The notes under the pieces: model-generated
Told to the model about the DNA's origin: nothing
Databases searched by the model: none
What the model saw: the letters and a program-made list of their open reading frames with translations, nothing else
Assembly: GCF_020740795.1 (NCBI RefSeq)
Contig: NC_067301.1
Coordinates: 1 to 64,000 of the forward strand
Origin: Apus apus
Taxonomy: Eukaryota; Chordata; Aves; Apodiformes; Apodidae
Reading direction: 5' to 3'
Length of the DNA stretch: 64,000 nucleotides
Made by a program: the position numbers and the translations under genes
Shown here: positions 10,900 through 20,310 of the stretch, in pieces
Position numbering within the stretch: the stretch's first letter is position 1
How the letters are laid out: every line of letters starts with the position of its first letter

Positions 10900-12365
10900 G
10901 ACAAAGCGGGGGGGGGGCTCGCAGCAACAAGGGGCGGGGCCACACAACGGGCCGGGGCGGGGCCGCGGGACAGGCGGGGGCGGGGTCACGCAGCAAGCGG
11001 GGGCGGGGTTACGCAGCAGGCGGGGGCGGGGCCACGTACGAGGCGGGGCGGGGCCACGCAGCAGGCGGGGGCGGGGCCACGCAGCAAGTCGGGGCGGGGC
11101 CACGCAGCAGGCGGGGGTGGGGTTACGCAGCAAGCCGGGGCGGGGCCACGCAGCAAGCGGGGGCGGGGTTACGCAGCAAGCGGGGGCGGGGTTACCTAGC
11201 AGGTGGGGGCGGGGCCACGTAAGAGGCGGGGCGGGGCCACGCAGCAATCGGGGGCGGGGCCACGAAGTCGGCGGGGGCGGGGTTACACAGCAGGCGGGGC
11301 GGGGGCACGTAACAGGCGGGGGCGGGGCCACGCAGCAAGCGGGGGCGGGGTTACGCAGCAGGCGGGGCGGGGCCAGGTAACAGGCGGGGGCGGGGCCACG
11401 CAGCAAGCCGGGGCGGGGCCACGCAGCAAGCGGGGGCGGGGTTACGCAGCAGGCGGGGGCGGGGCCACGCAGCAAGCGGGGGCGGGGTTACGCAGCAGGC
11501 GGAGGCGGGGCCACGTAAGAGGCGGGGCGGGGCCACGCAGTCGGCGGGGGCGGGGCCACGCAGCAGGCGGGGGTGGGGTTACGCAGCAAGCCGGGGCGGG
11601 GCCACGCAGCAAGCGGGGGCGGGGTTACGCAGCAAGCGGGGGCGGGGTTACCTAGCAGGTGGGGGCGGGGCCACGTAAGAGGCGGGGCGGGGCCACGCAG
11701 CAATCGGGGGCGGGGCCACGAAGTCGGCGGGGGCGGGGTTACGCAGCAGGCGGGGCGGGGGCACGTAACAGGCGGGGGCGGGGCCACGCAGCAAGCGGGG
11801 GCGGGGTTACGCAGCAGGCGGGGCGGGGCCAGGTAACAGGCGGGGGCGGGGCCACGCAGTCGGCGGGGGCGGGGTTACGCAGCAGGTGGGGCGGGGCCAC
11901 GCAGCAAGCGGGGGCGGGGTTACGCAGCAGGAGGGGGCGGGGCCACGTAAGAGGCGGGGCGGGGCCACGCATCAAGCCGGGGCGGGGCCACGCAGCAGGC
12001 GGGGGCGGGGTTACCTAGCAGGTGGGGGCGGGGCCACGTAAGAGGCGGGGCGGGGCCACGCAGCAATCGGGGGCGGGGCCACGCAGTCGGCGGGAGCGGG
12101 GTTACGCAGCAGGTGGGGCGGGGCCACGCAGCAAGCGGGGGCGGGGCCACGTAAGAGGCGGGGCGGGGCCACGTAACAGGCGGGGGCGGGGCCACGCAGC
12201 AGGCGGGGGCGGGGCCACGTAAGAGGCGGGGGCGGGGTTACGCAGCAGGTGGGGGCGGGGCCACGTAAGAGGCGGGGCGGGGCCACGCAGCAAGCCGGGG
12301 CGGGGCCACGCAGCAAGCGGGGGCGGGGTTACGCAGCAGGCGGGGGCGGGGCCACGTAACATCGG
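10900..12365. repeat. GC-box minisatellite (~23 bp unit) with higher-order repeats
   Basis: About 60 tandem units of 22-23 bases have the form GCGGGGGCGGGGCCACGCAGCA, with variants such as GGTTACGCAGCA and CCACGTAAGAG. Every unit carries a GGGGCGGGG core, which is an Sp1/KLF-type site. Unit variants recur in blocks: the same ordered series of units starts near 11203, 11659 and 12022, giving higher-order periods of 456 and 363 bases. Both strands stay open for long distances because the units rarely form stop codons. I regard these frames as non-coding. Confidence 0.9.
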
Positions 12366-12433
12366 GGGCAAAGCCAAGCAGCACTCGGCGTGCGGCGCTT
12401 CTGCGGCCTCCGCTCACTGTCCCCCTCCCTCGC

Positions 12434-12660
12434 CGCTTCTCCCCCTATCCAGGAACCGCCAGCGGCAGAACCCGGCGCGGCTCGGCTCGGCTCCGCGCTC
12501 CCTCACCGATTCCTCATCCGTCCCACGGACCCTCGTACCGCGTGGCCGCACTGGCCCCGCCCCGCGCGGGAGCACGGCACCCGGCCGCCGCTCTTCCGGC
12601 CCCGCCCAGCCCGGCGTTCACCAATCCCCGGGCAGCACAGCACCGCCCCGGCCACGCCCA
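12434..12660. repeat. CpG promoter-like segment, copy 2 of 3
   Basis: Nearly identical to 10541-10765, with the same CCAAT box (CACCAATCCCC near 12619) and GC boxes. It closes the minisatellite on its right side, so two direct copies flank the array. It continues into GC-box-rich DNA, then the NRF1-like site near 12778 and the CTCF-like array. Confidence 0.8.
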
Positions 12661-12777
12661 CGGAGGGAGGCCAAGGCGGCGGGGCCACGCCCACAGTGGG
12701 CGGAGGAAGAACACATACGGTGGGCGGGCGAAGGGCGAGACCACGCCTACGAAGGGCGAGGCTAGATATCGCGTTAC

Positions 12778-12787
12778 TGCGCATGCG
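12778..12787. promoter_or_regulatory. NRF1-like palindrome
   Basis: TGCGCATGCG matches the NRF1 consensus (TGCGCATGCGC) except for the last base. A related site, TGCGCATGC, lies at 19632-19640 in the paralogous module. NRF1 sites are common in CpG-island promoters. Occupancy is not shown. Confidence 0.5.
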
Positions 12788-12800
12788 TTGGCCCTGAGCT

Positions 12801-12945
12801 GCAGTACCGAACTTTCGACACCAGGTGCCAGCAGAGAGCGCTGCCGTCCTGCAGTACCGAAGTTCGGACACCAGGTGCCAGCAGAGAGCGCTGATCACGT
12901 GCAGTACCGAAGTTCGGACGCCAGGTGCCAGCAGAGAGCTCCGCA
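12801..12945 (+). repeat. Three 50 bp tandem repeats, each with a CTCF-like site
   Basis: A unit beginning GCAGTACCGA repeats at 12801, 12851 and 12901, exactly 50 bases apart, with few differences between units. Each carries CCAGGTGCCAGCAGAGAGC. The core GTGCCAGCAGAGAGCGCTG at 12825-12843 and 12875-12893 agrees with the CTCF consensus at about 15 of 19 positions. The third unit has a changed end (AGCTCCG). A single diverged unit is found at 19655-19700. Confidence 0.75.
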
Positions 12946-13019
12946 GGAAAGAATGAAAAATAATAACTCACACACAAAAGAAAAATAAATAATAACCCAA
13001 AAAAGATGTGGCAGCGTGG

Positions 13020-13195
13020 ACACCCAGAAAGGGGCGGGGCCACGCACGAAGGGGGAGTGGGCCAAGCAGCGAGCAGGGGCGGGGGCACGCAGCACGAAGG
13101 GGCGTGGCCACGCTGCAACAAGAGGCGGGCCAGGCAGCGAGCAGGGCGAAGCCACGCAGCCACCGGGGGGGCGGGGCCACACAGCAAACACCAAC
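13020..13195. repeat. Degenerate GC-box minisatellite
   Basis: Units resembling those of the main array (GGGGCGGGGCCACGCA near 13032, GGGGCGTGGCCACG near 13099, GGGCGGGGCCACACAGCA near 13169) are present but irregular in spacing. This looks like an older or eroded arm of the same minisatellite family. Confidence 0.65.
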
Positions 13196-13854
13196 ATCGG
13201 TCGCTTTGCGCTCTCCTACCACACAGCACAAACGTTTACTGTTCTCTTTTTAGGCACACGCACACTCATCCGTAGGTATTTTGAGGGAATAATGAATGCC
13301 TGCAGCCACCCCCAGCCCCCATCCCCCAGGGACAGTGTTTCACCTCATGATTAAAAAGGGTGCAGATGTTTACAAACATACAATCAACACACCTCTGTAA
13401 AAAAACCCTTGACCTTTCCTTCGGCGTGACTTGAACTCGCACGGCTGTGAACTGACACCGTTACCTGTCTCCGGAACTCGGGCAGAATTCCACAAGGGGC
13501 TTTTTTTGAATGTTGCACAGTTCTAAAGGATGTCTGCCCAGGAGACAGACCCTCCCGACCCCCTCCCAGGGAAATGCACCAGTGAAAGCCAAACCCAGGC
13601 CTTCAGAGGACTCGTGGAGACACTGGGGGGAAACTACATAACATCCACCTGCCTCTCTTTTTAAACCTTTGGAACAAATACCTACCTCCTGAAGCACACC
13701 TCATAAACTATCTGCTACAGCTCTTGACACTTACATGATAAACAATACAAGGCAATTTCTAATTTATAACATTTTAACTTTTTTCAAGTTTCAATCATGA
13801 CAGCAAGGCAGTGAGGGAAGAAACCCACCACATAGTTTCAACTTCTTGTTAAAC

Positions 13855-14860
13855 AAGGAGTCCAGAAAGACCCTCCTGCCAAGTCGTGAGGTTCAGACTG
13901 GATCCCCTTGCTCTCTAAACTCCTTCTCGGAGAGGAAGCTGGGGGCAGCTGGATCCACCCTCAGCCCCCAAATGCAAAAAGGAGCATAGACCCTCCGCTC
14001 TGCCACAGTTAGCCAAACTCCAGCTGTTCAGCTGCAAGAAAACACAGCCAACAATCGCCAGCGCTTTGGGGAAAAAAAAAAAAAAAAAAAAAAAACCCCA
14101 AAAACAACACAACAAAAACAAACAAACAAAAAAACACCAAAGAAAATCACACACACACCCCCCCCCAGTGCTGCGATACATAAGGCTACCACAAAGGACT
14201 GGCCCAGCTGCTAATGCTTTTGGCTGTACCGAAGCATGGGGAAGGAACACATTTTGATGATGTCCCAACTGCTACAACTGAGAAAGCGTAAGGACCAGCG
14301 ACACCACCCATTTCTGGAGCATGTGCTGTGCAGGAGTCTTTGGAAGGAAATTCACCTTTTTCCCTTTTTTTTTTCAGGACAGTGGAAAGTCTTGTTGCTG
14401 GTGGCTTTGACTGCTAAGCACACCCTCTTCTTAATACTCGCTCTGCTGGGAAGCTCCTAAAACACAACCTCTCGGAAGGCAAAGCGCTTCCAGTTTGGAA
14501 AAATCACTCCCAAGCTGACGTCTGTATCACGCGCCGTGGGGCAGCGCTCCCTGCTCCTTCCAGCCAGCTCCCAGCAGCCCGGGGAAGAGAAGCCATCCTC
14601 GACGGAAGCCACATCAGCCAACTGGGATACTCCTGCAATCACCAGGTTCCTCTTCATCTGCTGCAAGAAAACACAGTGCCAGCCGTAAGCATCACGGCGG
14701 TCGACACAGACCTCTTCTGCAACAGCCCCCTCCTCCAAAGTGCCCTGGCCTTCCCCTCGCCTGCTCCACACAGATTCCAGTACCAGACACTGCAACCATC
14801 GTTGCTTGCGGCACCCAAGATTCCAAAAGACACAAGATTACTGTTGTGTTTGGGCAAAGC
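13855..14860 (-). repeat. Duplicated transcription-unit-like block, distal copy (first part)
   Basis: The part 13860-13975 matches 8140-8260 and 5160-5250. The part 14515-14860 matches 6490-6900. On the minus strand an acceptor-like site (TTTTCTTGCAG) precedes the segment that ends near 14662, at the same place as in the other copies. A poly(A)/A-rich tract at 14072-14165 interrupts the homology. No frame is conserved across copies. Confidence 0.5.
14072..14165 (+). repeat. Poly(A) and A/C-rich simple repeat
   Basis: An uninterrupted A run of about 24 bases is followed by C-and-A-rich DNA (CAAAAACAACAC, AAACAAACAAAC) and a short ACACAC/poly(C) end. No element body could be attached to it. 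Confidence 0.8.
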
Positions 14861-15720
14861 CACCGGCCCCATGCTCCCTCTCCCTACCACCCCAGCTCAC
14901 CTCAAATGCCCATTGGATCCCAAAGGCACCCACATACCCAAACGGTAAACGCTTCACTGGGCTGCCACACGATTCTCTGCTCTTAAACGCTGGCCCAGCC
15001 AATTCTTGCCTCGCCTCGGACCGCTTGCCAGCAGGCGCCTCCATTCCCCGAGCCTGCCTGAAGCACCTGCACCACACAAAGCAAAAGGCATGTACTCAGA
15101 TGCTGCCTGAAACAGCAGCCCGCCCGCACTCATTCCCGCCTCCTGCTCCTTCCCCTTGGACGCTCGCCCGTCCGGTCTCTGCCATTGACACATTGCCACC
15201 CCCAGGCTCACGTACCACCTACGAACACAACCAGGCGACGCTTCGATACTGACCGACAATGTGACACCTGAAAACTAAATTGCTCACCTTCCCCGAGTCA
15301 CCTGCACTGCCACCTGCACTGCCAACATCCCACTACGCACCTTCAAATTAAAAAACCCTACACCCAGAAGACAGCACAGCCACCAGTTCCATCTTCGCCT
15401 GTCCCTCCGCACAGCACAGCGCCTCAAAACCTGCACCCAGAACACAAGGCCAGAAAAGCGTTAGCTAGTCAGAACCACCTGCGGTCCTGCCAATACTCCA
15501 ACGCTGGATGCCCGCCCGCCTTCATCCAGCACTCTGCTCCCCTCTTCCGTGCCCTTTGGCGTGCAGCTTGTTGCTCTGCATCTGAAAAAAACAAAACCAA
15601 AAAACACCCCTAAAAACCACGTAAAGCAGTTCACCTGGGTGCTGACAGACAGCCTCACGAAACCTGAGCCCTGTCTGCTTTTTGCATATGCCTTCTCACT
15701 ACAGCTAGAAGATGAAATCC
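14861..15720 (-). repeat. Duplicated transcription-unit-like block, distal copy (second part)
   Basis: The part 14861-15230 matches 6930-7300 and 15200-15600 matches 4437-4975. The last bases (CTTCTCACTACAGCTAGAAGA near 15690) match 5058-5085. Minus-strand splice-like features are an acceptor before 15582 (TTTTTTTCAG) and a GTGAGC donor near 14900. In the pair 4820-4975 versus 15438-15590 the substitutions do not concentrate in third codon positions of any frame. Confidence 0.5.
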
Positions 15721-15904
15721 CAGTTATGTGAGGTGTATATGCACAAAACCAAGGTTTATTCTCAAGACTAAAAAGATCTGAAAAAGTGGAGAAACAGGCA
15801 CAGACTGGATTGCCCGAGTGCTAGGATATCAGGGTGTGAAGGTATCGAGGTGCGAGGGGAACGAAACACACGGAACCTACACACCCACATGTCCCAACCA
15901 CCCC

Positions 15905-16055
15905 TCTCGCCCCTGCCCCACGCCGCCCCAAAAAAAACCCCACAAAAACCCAAACAAAACAAAAACAACACAACAAAGAAACCAAGCAACCAGAACCAAC
16001 CAAACCCAGTCCCCGACCTGACTGATTTTTTTATTTTTGGTTTTTTTTTTTTCCG
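15905..16055 (+). repeat. A/C-rich low-complexity tract
   Basis: Runs of C and A (CCCCAAAAAAAACCCC, AACCAAACCC and similar) end in a T-rich stretch at about 16020-16052. It is similar in kind to tracts at 14.1, 32.0 and 57.9 kb. No coding content. Confidence 0.75.
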
Positions 16056-16164
16056 TTTCATGCCTCACCACTGTCTCAGCAGATTGTCTCCTCAGAGCAC
16101 GGAGTGCAGATGATCTGTAGCCCGATGACAGTTGCATGTGATGAATACCTGGGCAGAAAACACC

Positions 16165-16475
16165 AAATGGTTTGGGTTGGAAGGGACCGTAGACATCATC
16201 TAGTTCCAACCCCGCTGCCACCGGCAGGGACACCTCCTGCTAGACCAGGTTGTTCCAAGCCCCATCCAGCCTGGCCTTGCACGCTTCCAGGGATGGAGCA
16301 TCCACAGGTTCTTTTGGCAACCTGGGCCAGTGTCTCACCACCCTCACAGTTAAGAATTTCTTCCTAATATCTCATATAAATCTACCCTCTTCCAGTTGGA
16401 AACTGCCACCCCCTCCTCCTATCGCTATGTGCCCTTATAAAAAGTCCCTCCCCAGCTTTCCTGCAGGCCCCACAC
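16165..16475 (-). mobile_element. CR1 LINE, 3' fragment
   Basis: The plus strand reads as the reverse complement of the CR1 3' end: GGTTTGGGTTGGAAGGGACC, CATCTAGTTCCAACCCC, CCAGGTTGTTCCAAGCCCCA, GTGTCTCACCACCCTCACAG and AAAGTCCCTCCCCAGCTTTC. It covers only the last ~310 bases of a full element, as usual for 5'-truncated CR1 copies. Confidence 0.92.
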
Positions 16476-16744
16476 TTTCACTATTAACACCAGCAGTTAT
16501 GCGGCTGAATGCAATTACAAATTATGAGGTACTGGCTTTATGAAACTGAATTTAAGGTCAAAGATACATGTTGTAAGATACTCCAGGATTGTGGAGAAGT
16601 GCACCTACCGAGCAAATTCACCATTTCCACAGCAGTCAGGGTGAGAAAGTCATCTGCGTTTTTTCCTCCCGTTCAGTTTATAAGGCGGAGAGCAAAGGCT
16701 TTTGTAACAGACTGCCTCTCCCAAGTCACAGACCTGGCATTGGA

Positions 16745-17420
16745 ATTTCATATTGACAATAAGCTCCAGAACAAGAGAAACCACTATATAGTGCAACGAA
16801 ATAGAAATCTATGTAATGCTAGACTGAGAATCTAGCTTACAGCAGAGATAAATCATTTAAAAAGGTCACTGCTGAGGTCCAGTTTCCGTGGCAAGCTGCG
16901 AAAGAACATGACACACCAGTATGATGTAGATTCAGTCCATGTTTATTAAGCTGCGTGCAGATTATATAGTCTTAGGACAGCGTGTATGCCACCCACGTGG
17001 CAAAGCAAGGTTTTTGAGTGGTTAGTGCACACTGTTTACATGTCCCCATTCCCCTTTTAATTGGTCCCAACTCCAAACCCTTTGTCCAGCCCCCCATCCT
17101 TTTTACCACACTACCTGACTGCTGTACGTCATCTTCACTATCTAGTTCCCACAGAATGGCCTTCACTGTTTCTCTTGTTATCTAAAGTTTCTCATAACCA
17201 TTCAGCACAGCTAGGGCCCCAACAGGTCACGTAGTGCAAGACTGAATCCCCTTTACCAACAGATTTCTTATTTGTGAATGGAAGTACAACTAAACACATA
17301 ATGCACGTAGGCAATATGTGAAACTATCGCCCAAACTTGCTAAATCATAACGCAGGAAACAATTTTGAATCATTTCCTAAAACAAAAAAAAAATAATGAA
17401 AGCAGCAGCGAAAGAAAAAA
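16745..17420. repeat. Tandem duplication, arm 1 (split by a solo LTR)
   Basis: With the LTR taken out, this stretch matches 18330-18565. Shared landmarks are GACAATAAGCTCCAG at 16757 (GACAATAGGCTCCAG at 18334), TTTAAAAAGGTCAC, GTAGTGCAA, a stretch around GCAGGAAACAATTT near 17351, and AAAGCAGCAG. Arm 1 has extra sequence around 17245-17330 that arm 2 lacks. Confidence 0.6.
16870..17224 (-). mobile_element. Solo LTR of an endogenous retrovirus
   Basis: A 355-base element in minus orientation is bounded by TG...CA and flanked by the direct 6-base repeat GGTCAC at 16864-16869 and 17225-17230. Read on the minus strand it starts TGTTGGGGCC and ends CCTCAGCA. Inside are a TATATAA-type box and an AATAAA signal about 20 bases further on, as in a U3-R junction. 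No internal retroviral sequence is attached, so it is a solo LTR fossil. A 6-base duplication suggests a class II (ERVK/alpharetrovirus-like) element. It is younger than the duplication it interrupts. Confidence 0.85.
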
Positions 17421-18330
17421 AAATAAAAAGAAGAAAAAGGAAAAAGAAATACGGCCACTAAGAGTCACAAAAGAAAAGACTAAGAAGGGCTGAAAAGGAA
17501 TTAAAAGCTCACACTGGATTTTGGATGGCTTTTCCCTCTCAGACTTTGGAGCAATGCTTCTAATGTCAGCAGGAAAACGTTGAGGGCTGCCAAGTGGTGG
17601 AGCTGAGTAGGTCAGTTTGACTGAAGTTTAGGGTCTGGAGGCACCAAAGAACTATCGATCCTAACATTAAAAAGAACCGAGTTATTTCAAAACCAGGCAC
17701 ACCGAGTACTGCAAATCACATCTCAGTCAGCCTGTGATTAAGTCTCAAAATTAAACAGATTCAAAAGGAGAAACTGAAGCAGCTTTGACTGTTCCTGAAA
17801 AAAAACAAACAAACAAAAAAACACAACAAAAAGCCAACTACTTAAACATTAAACTTCTCCCCCAAGCCATTTTACTACTCTACTAGAAATCTTCCAAAAC
17901 ACTTGCTACCTGCCTCTCATCCATTTCTTTGCATTGCTGAAGTTTCTTTTGACTTATTTAAATCCCTACTGCCTACTGAAGTGAAACACGGGATTGTAAC
18001 AGAAATGACAGCAAAATGTGGGAGCTATCTTTTTTTTTTTTTTTCTGGTTTAATCAAGCACAAGTCTAAAATAGTTATTATATTAGATAAAATAAATTTG
18101 AAGCTAGCACATCTTCCTGCAAAGAACAGGTTAGAAAAAAGTCACATTTTCCAGTGCCACCGGTCTGAAAAAATAGTTTTTCTGAGGGAGAAAATGTGAA
18201 CTATTACCTTTCATCATTGAAATCACTATAGAATGTGATACTTTTCAAATGGCTTATGAGATTTTGGTTCAATAAACCAACTCCATGAGAGCAAACAAAC
18301 ACAGGACCTATTAAGCTGTGCTTCCAAACC
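17421..18330. other. AT-rich non-coding stretch between duplication arms
   Basis: Contains A-rich tracts near 17383-17450 and 17800-17830 and a T run near 18031-18044. No coding frame, RNA gene or further named repeat was recognised. Confidence 0.55.
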
Positions 18331-18565
18331 ATAGACAATAGGCTCCAGTTTCGTTGGACAATTTCCATCTCAAAATTATGGATTTACTTATTTCTGTTGT
18401 ATAAATCAGAAATCTAGGTATCACTAGCCTAATAATTTAGCTTTTACAGAGGTAACTTATTAAAAAAGGTCACACAGTGCAAAGCCCAAAGTTGCTGAAC
18501 CACCATGCAGGGAACAATTTAGAATAATTTTCTCAAAAAAGCAGCAGTAGCAGCTGCAGAGGAAG
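18330..18565. repeat. Tandem duplication, arm 2 (no LTR)
   Basis: The counterpart of 16745-17420. The LTR target GGTCAC is present as a single copy at 18471-18476 in the same context (TTAAAAAAGGTCACACAGTGC), so this arm preserves the empty pre-insertion site. Confidence 0.6.
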
Positions 18566-18859
18566 AGGAAAAAAAAAAAGGTGTGTGGGGGGAGAGAGGG
18601 AAACGAAAGGAAGAAAGGGAAATGTGAAATATTGACAATTTAAGTATTTACAGTAATGACTTCTGCTTATTACATTTTTAATACCTAAGACTTCTTGAAA
18701 ACAATATTACACATTTAAACAGGTATTAATTAATTAATTGTACTTGGCTGACAATAATTTTCAATTCCTAAAGAAACAAAACGGGGATGGAGCCACGTGA
18801 CCACGTGCCATCCACGCTCCAACGAAAAATAAATCCAAAACAATTCCAGGTGAATACAG

Positions 18860-18922
18860 GGGGGTTGGAACTGGACGATCTTCTAAGTCCCTCCCCACCC
18901 AAACCATCCTATGATTGGATGA
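18860..18922 (+). mobile_element. CR1 LINE, short 3' terminal relic
   Basis: GGGGTTGGAACTGGACGATC, followed by AAGTCCCTCCCCACCCAAACC and ATCCTATGATTGGATGA, is the extreme 3' end of a CR1 element in plus orientation. Only about 60 bases can be assigned. Confidence 0.8.
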
Positions 18923-18944
18923 AATACCAGGTGACGATGTCCTC

Positions 18945-19615
18945 CCCACGAGCCCCGGGCCGCGGCCACCCCCTCCACTTTGCCACCCCCCCCCCCCAGC
19001 TTCTCACGGCGGTGGCAGCGCTCGGCGGGAAAGGGGCAAAGCTGGGCAGGGGGAGGGGGCAGAGCTCAGCGGCGGGGGTCAGCGCTCGGCGGGGGGAGGG
19101 GGGGACTGCGGGTGGCCGGGAGCGGGCAGCGCTCGGCGGGAGGGTGCAGCGCTCGGCGCGACGCCGTCTCGAGCCCCTGCTCACCGCCCCCCTCCCTCGC
19201 CGCTTTTTCCCCGCTCTCCGCCGTTCCCACCCCACACCCCCTGCGGCTTGCCAGCGCTCCACCCCTTCGCGGCTTCTCCCCCGATGGAGAAACCGCCGGC
19301 GGCAGAACCCGGCCCGCCCCGGCCCCGCGCTCCCTCACCGACTCCTCACGCGTCCCACGGACCCTCGGCCGCCGACTTCCGCCTCGCACCGCGTGGCCGC
19401 ACCGGCCCCGCCCCGCGCGGGAGCACGGCACCCGGCCGCGGCTCTTCCGGCCCCGCCCAGCCCGGCGTTCACCAATCCCCGGGCAGCACAGCACCGCCCC
19501 GGACACGCCCACGGAGGGCGGTGAGTGGACGAGACCACACCCGTGGGAGGCGTGGTCTCCCCTCTCCTCCTCCTATCTTAGGCGTGGCGACGCCTGCCTG
19601 CCCGCCCGCCCACAG
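18945..19615. promoter_or_regulatory. CpG island containing promoter-like segment copy 3
   Basis: GC- and CpG-rich DNA with repeated GCGCTCGGCGG motifs (19018, 19080, 19130, 19150). The part 19271-19515 is the third copy of the promoter-like segment seen at 10541 and 12434, with the CCAAT box (GTTCACCAATCCCC near 19468). It carries an extra ~20 bases near 19365-19385 relative to the other copies. It lies upstream of the minus-strand block at 15.7-13.9 kb, as the 10-12 kb island lies upstream of 9.5-4.4 kb. Confidence 0.6.
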
Positions 19616-19631
19616 TTCAGCATCGCATTAA

Positions 19632-19700
19632 TGCGCATGCACTGACTTTGAGGTGCAGTATGAAACTTTGGCCAGCAGGTGCCAGCAGATAGCGCTGCAA
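19632..19700 (+). promoter_or_regulatory. NRF1-like and CTCF-like sites, paralogue of the 12.8 kb module
   Basis: TGCGCATGC at 19632-19640 is followed by a single diverged version of the 50 bp unit (GTGCAGTATGAAACTTTGG, then GCCAGCAGGTGCCAGCAGA). The core at 19679-19697, GTGCCAGCAGATAGCGCTG, is CTCF-like. The order of elements is the same as at 12778-12845. Confidence 0.6.
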
Positions 19701-20094
19701 ACGCGCGTTCCTACATCTGCGGTGCTGAACAGCTGCACTACCCAAGGTTGGACACACGGTGGCAGCACTAAGCACCGTATAAAAAAAACCACCACATATT
19801 AAAAAAAATAAAACCAAAAAAACCGACAACCGTAGGCGCGCAGCGCCCTGTTAATCGTTCTCTCACTGCTCGGCGTCACCGACCACACTGTCCTACTCAT
19901 GGAGCGGTGCAAGCAGTGGCAGGACGGCGACGTTCACCTGGTGGTCGGGGACACTTACGAGGGACTAAAGCCAGGAGGGGAGGCGAGGAGACGGAGGGCG
20001 GGGACACGCACAAGAGAGACAGAGACGAAGCTGAGAAGCTGAGCCACGATAACACGCTGCAGCAGCCAAACCGCTGGAGGGGAACCGTCGGAAA

Positions 20095-20310
20095 CACGTT
20101 TGCGGGGGCGAGGCCACAAAGGGGCAGTGACACACCCAGGAGGGCGGGGACACTTCAGAGGAGCAGTGACGGAGGGGCGGGGCACACACGTGGAGGCGGG
20201 GCTACGCATGGAGTGGCGCCCGCACGCAGGACTGGCAGAGCTATACATAAGGGGCAGGGCTCCGCTCGGGGCGGAACGACGCATAGAGGGGTGGGGACAT
20301 GCATAAAACA
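20095..20310. repeat. Degenerate GC-box minisatellite, distal copy
   Basis: Irregular GGGGC(G/A)GGGC-type units with CCACA/GACAC spacers, like 13020-13195. It follows the NRF1/CTCF-like module in the same order as at 12.8-13.2 kb, supporting duplication of the whole module. Confidence 0.55.

Noticed and set aside
11203-12316. Long open frames on both strands of the minisatellite
   Set aside because: Stop-poor tandem repeats give open frames in several phases on both strands at once. The peptides are pure repeat translations without any domain.
13395-13480. tRNA-like stretch on the minus strand (GCGAGTTCAAGTCACGC followed by a T run)
   Set aside because: It resembles a T-arm with one mismatch and has a T-rich end like a polymerase III terminator, but no matching acceptor stem, D-arm or anticodon arm can be built upstream.
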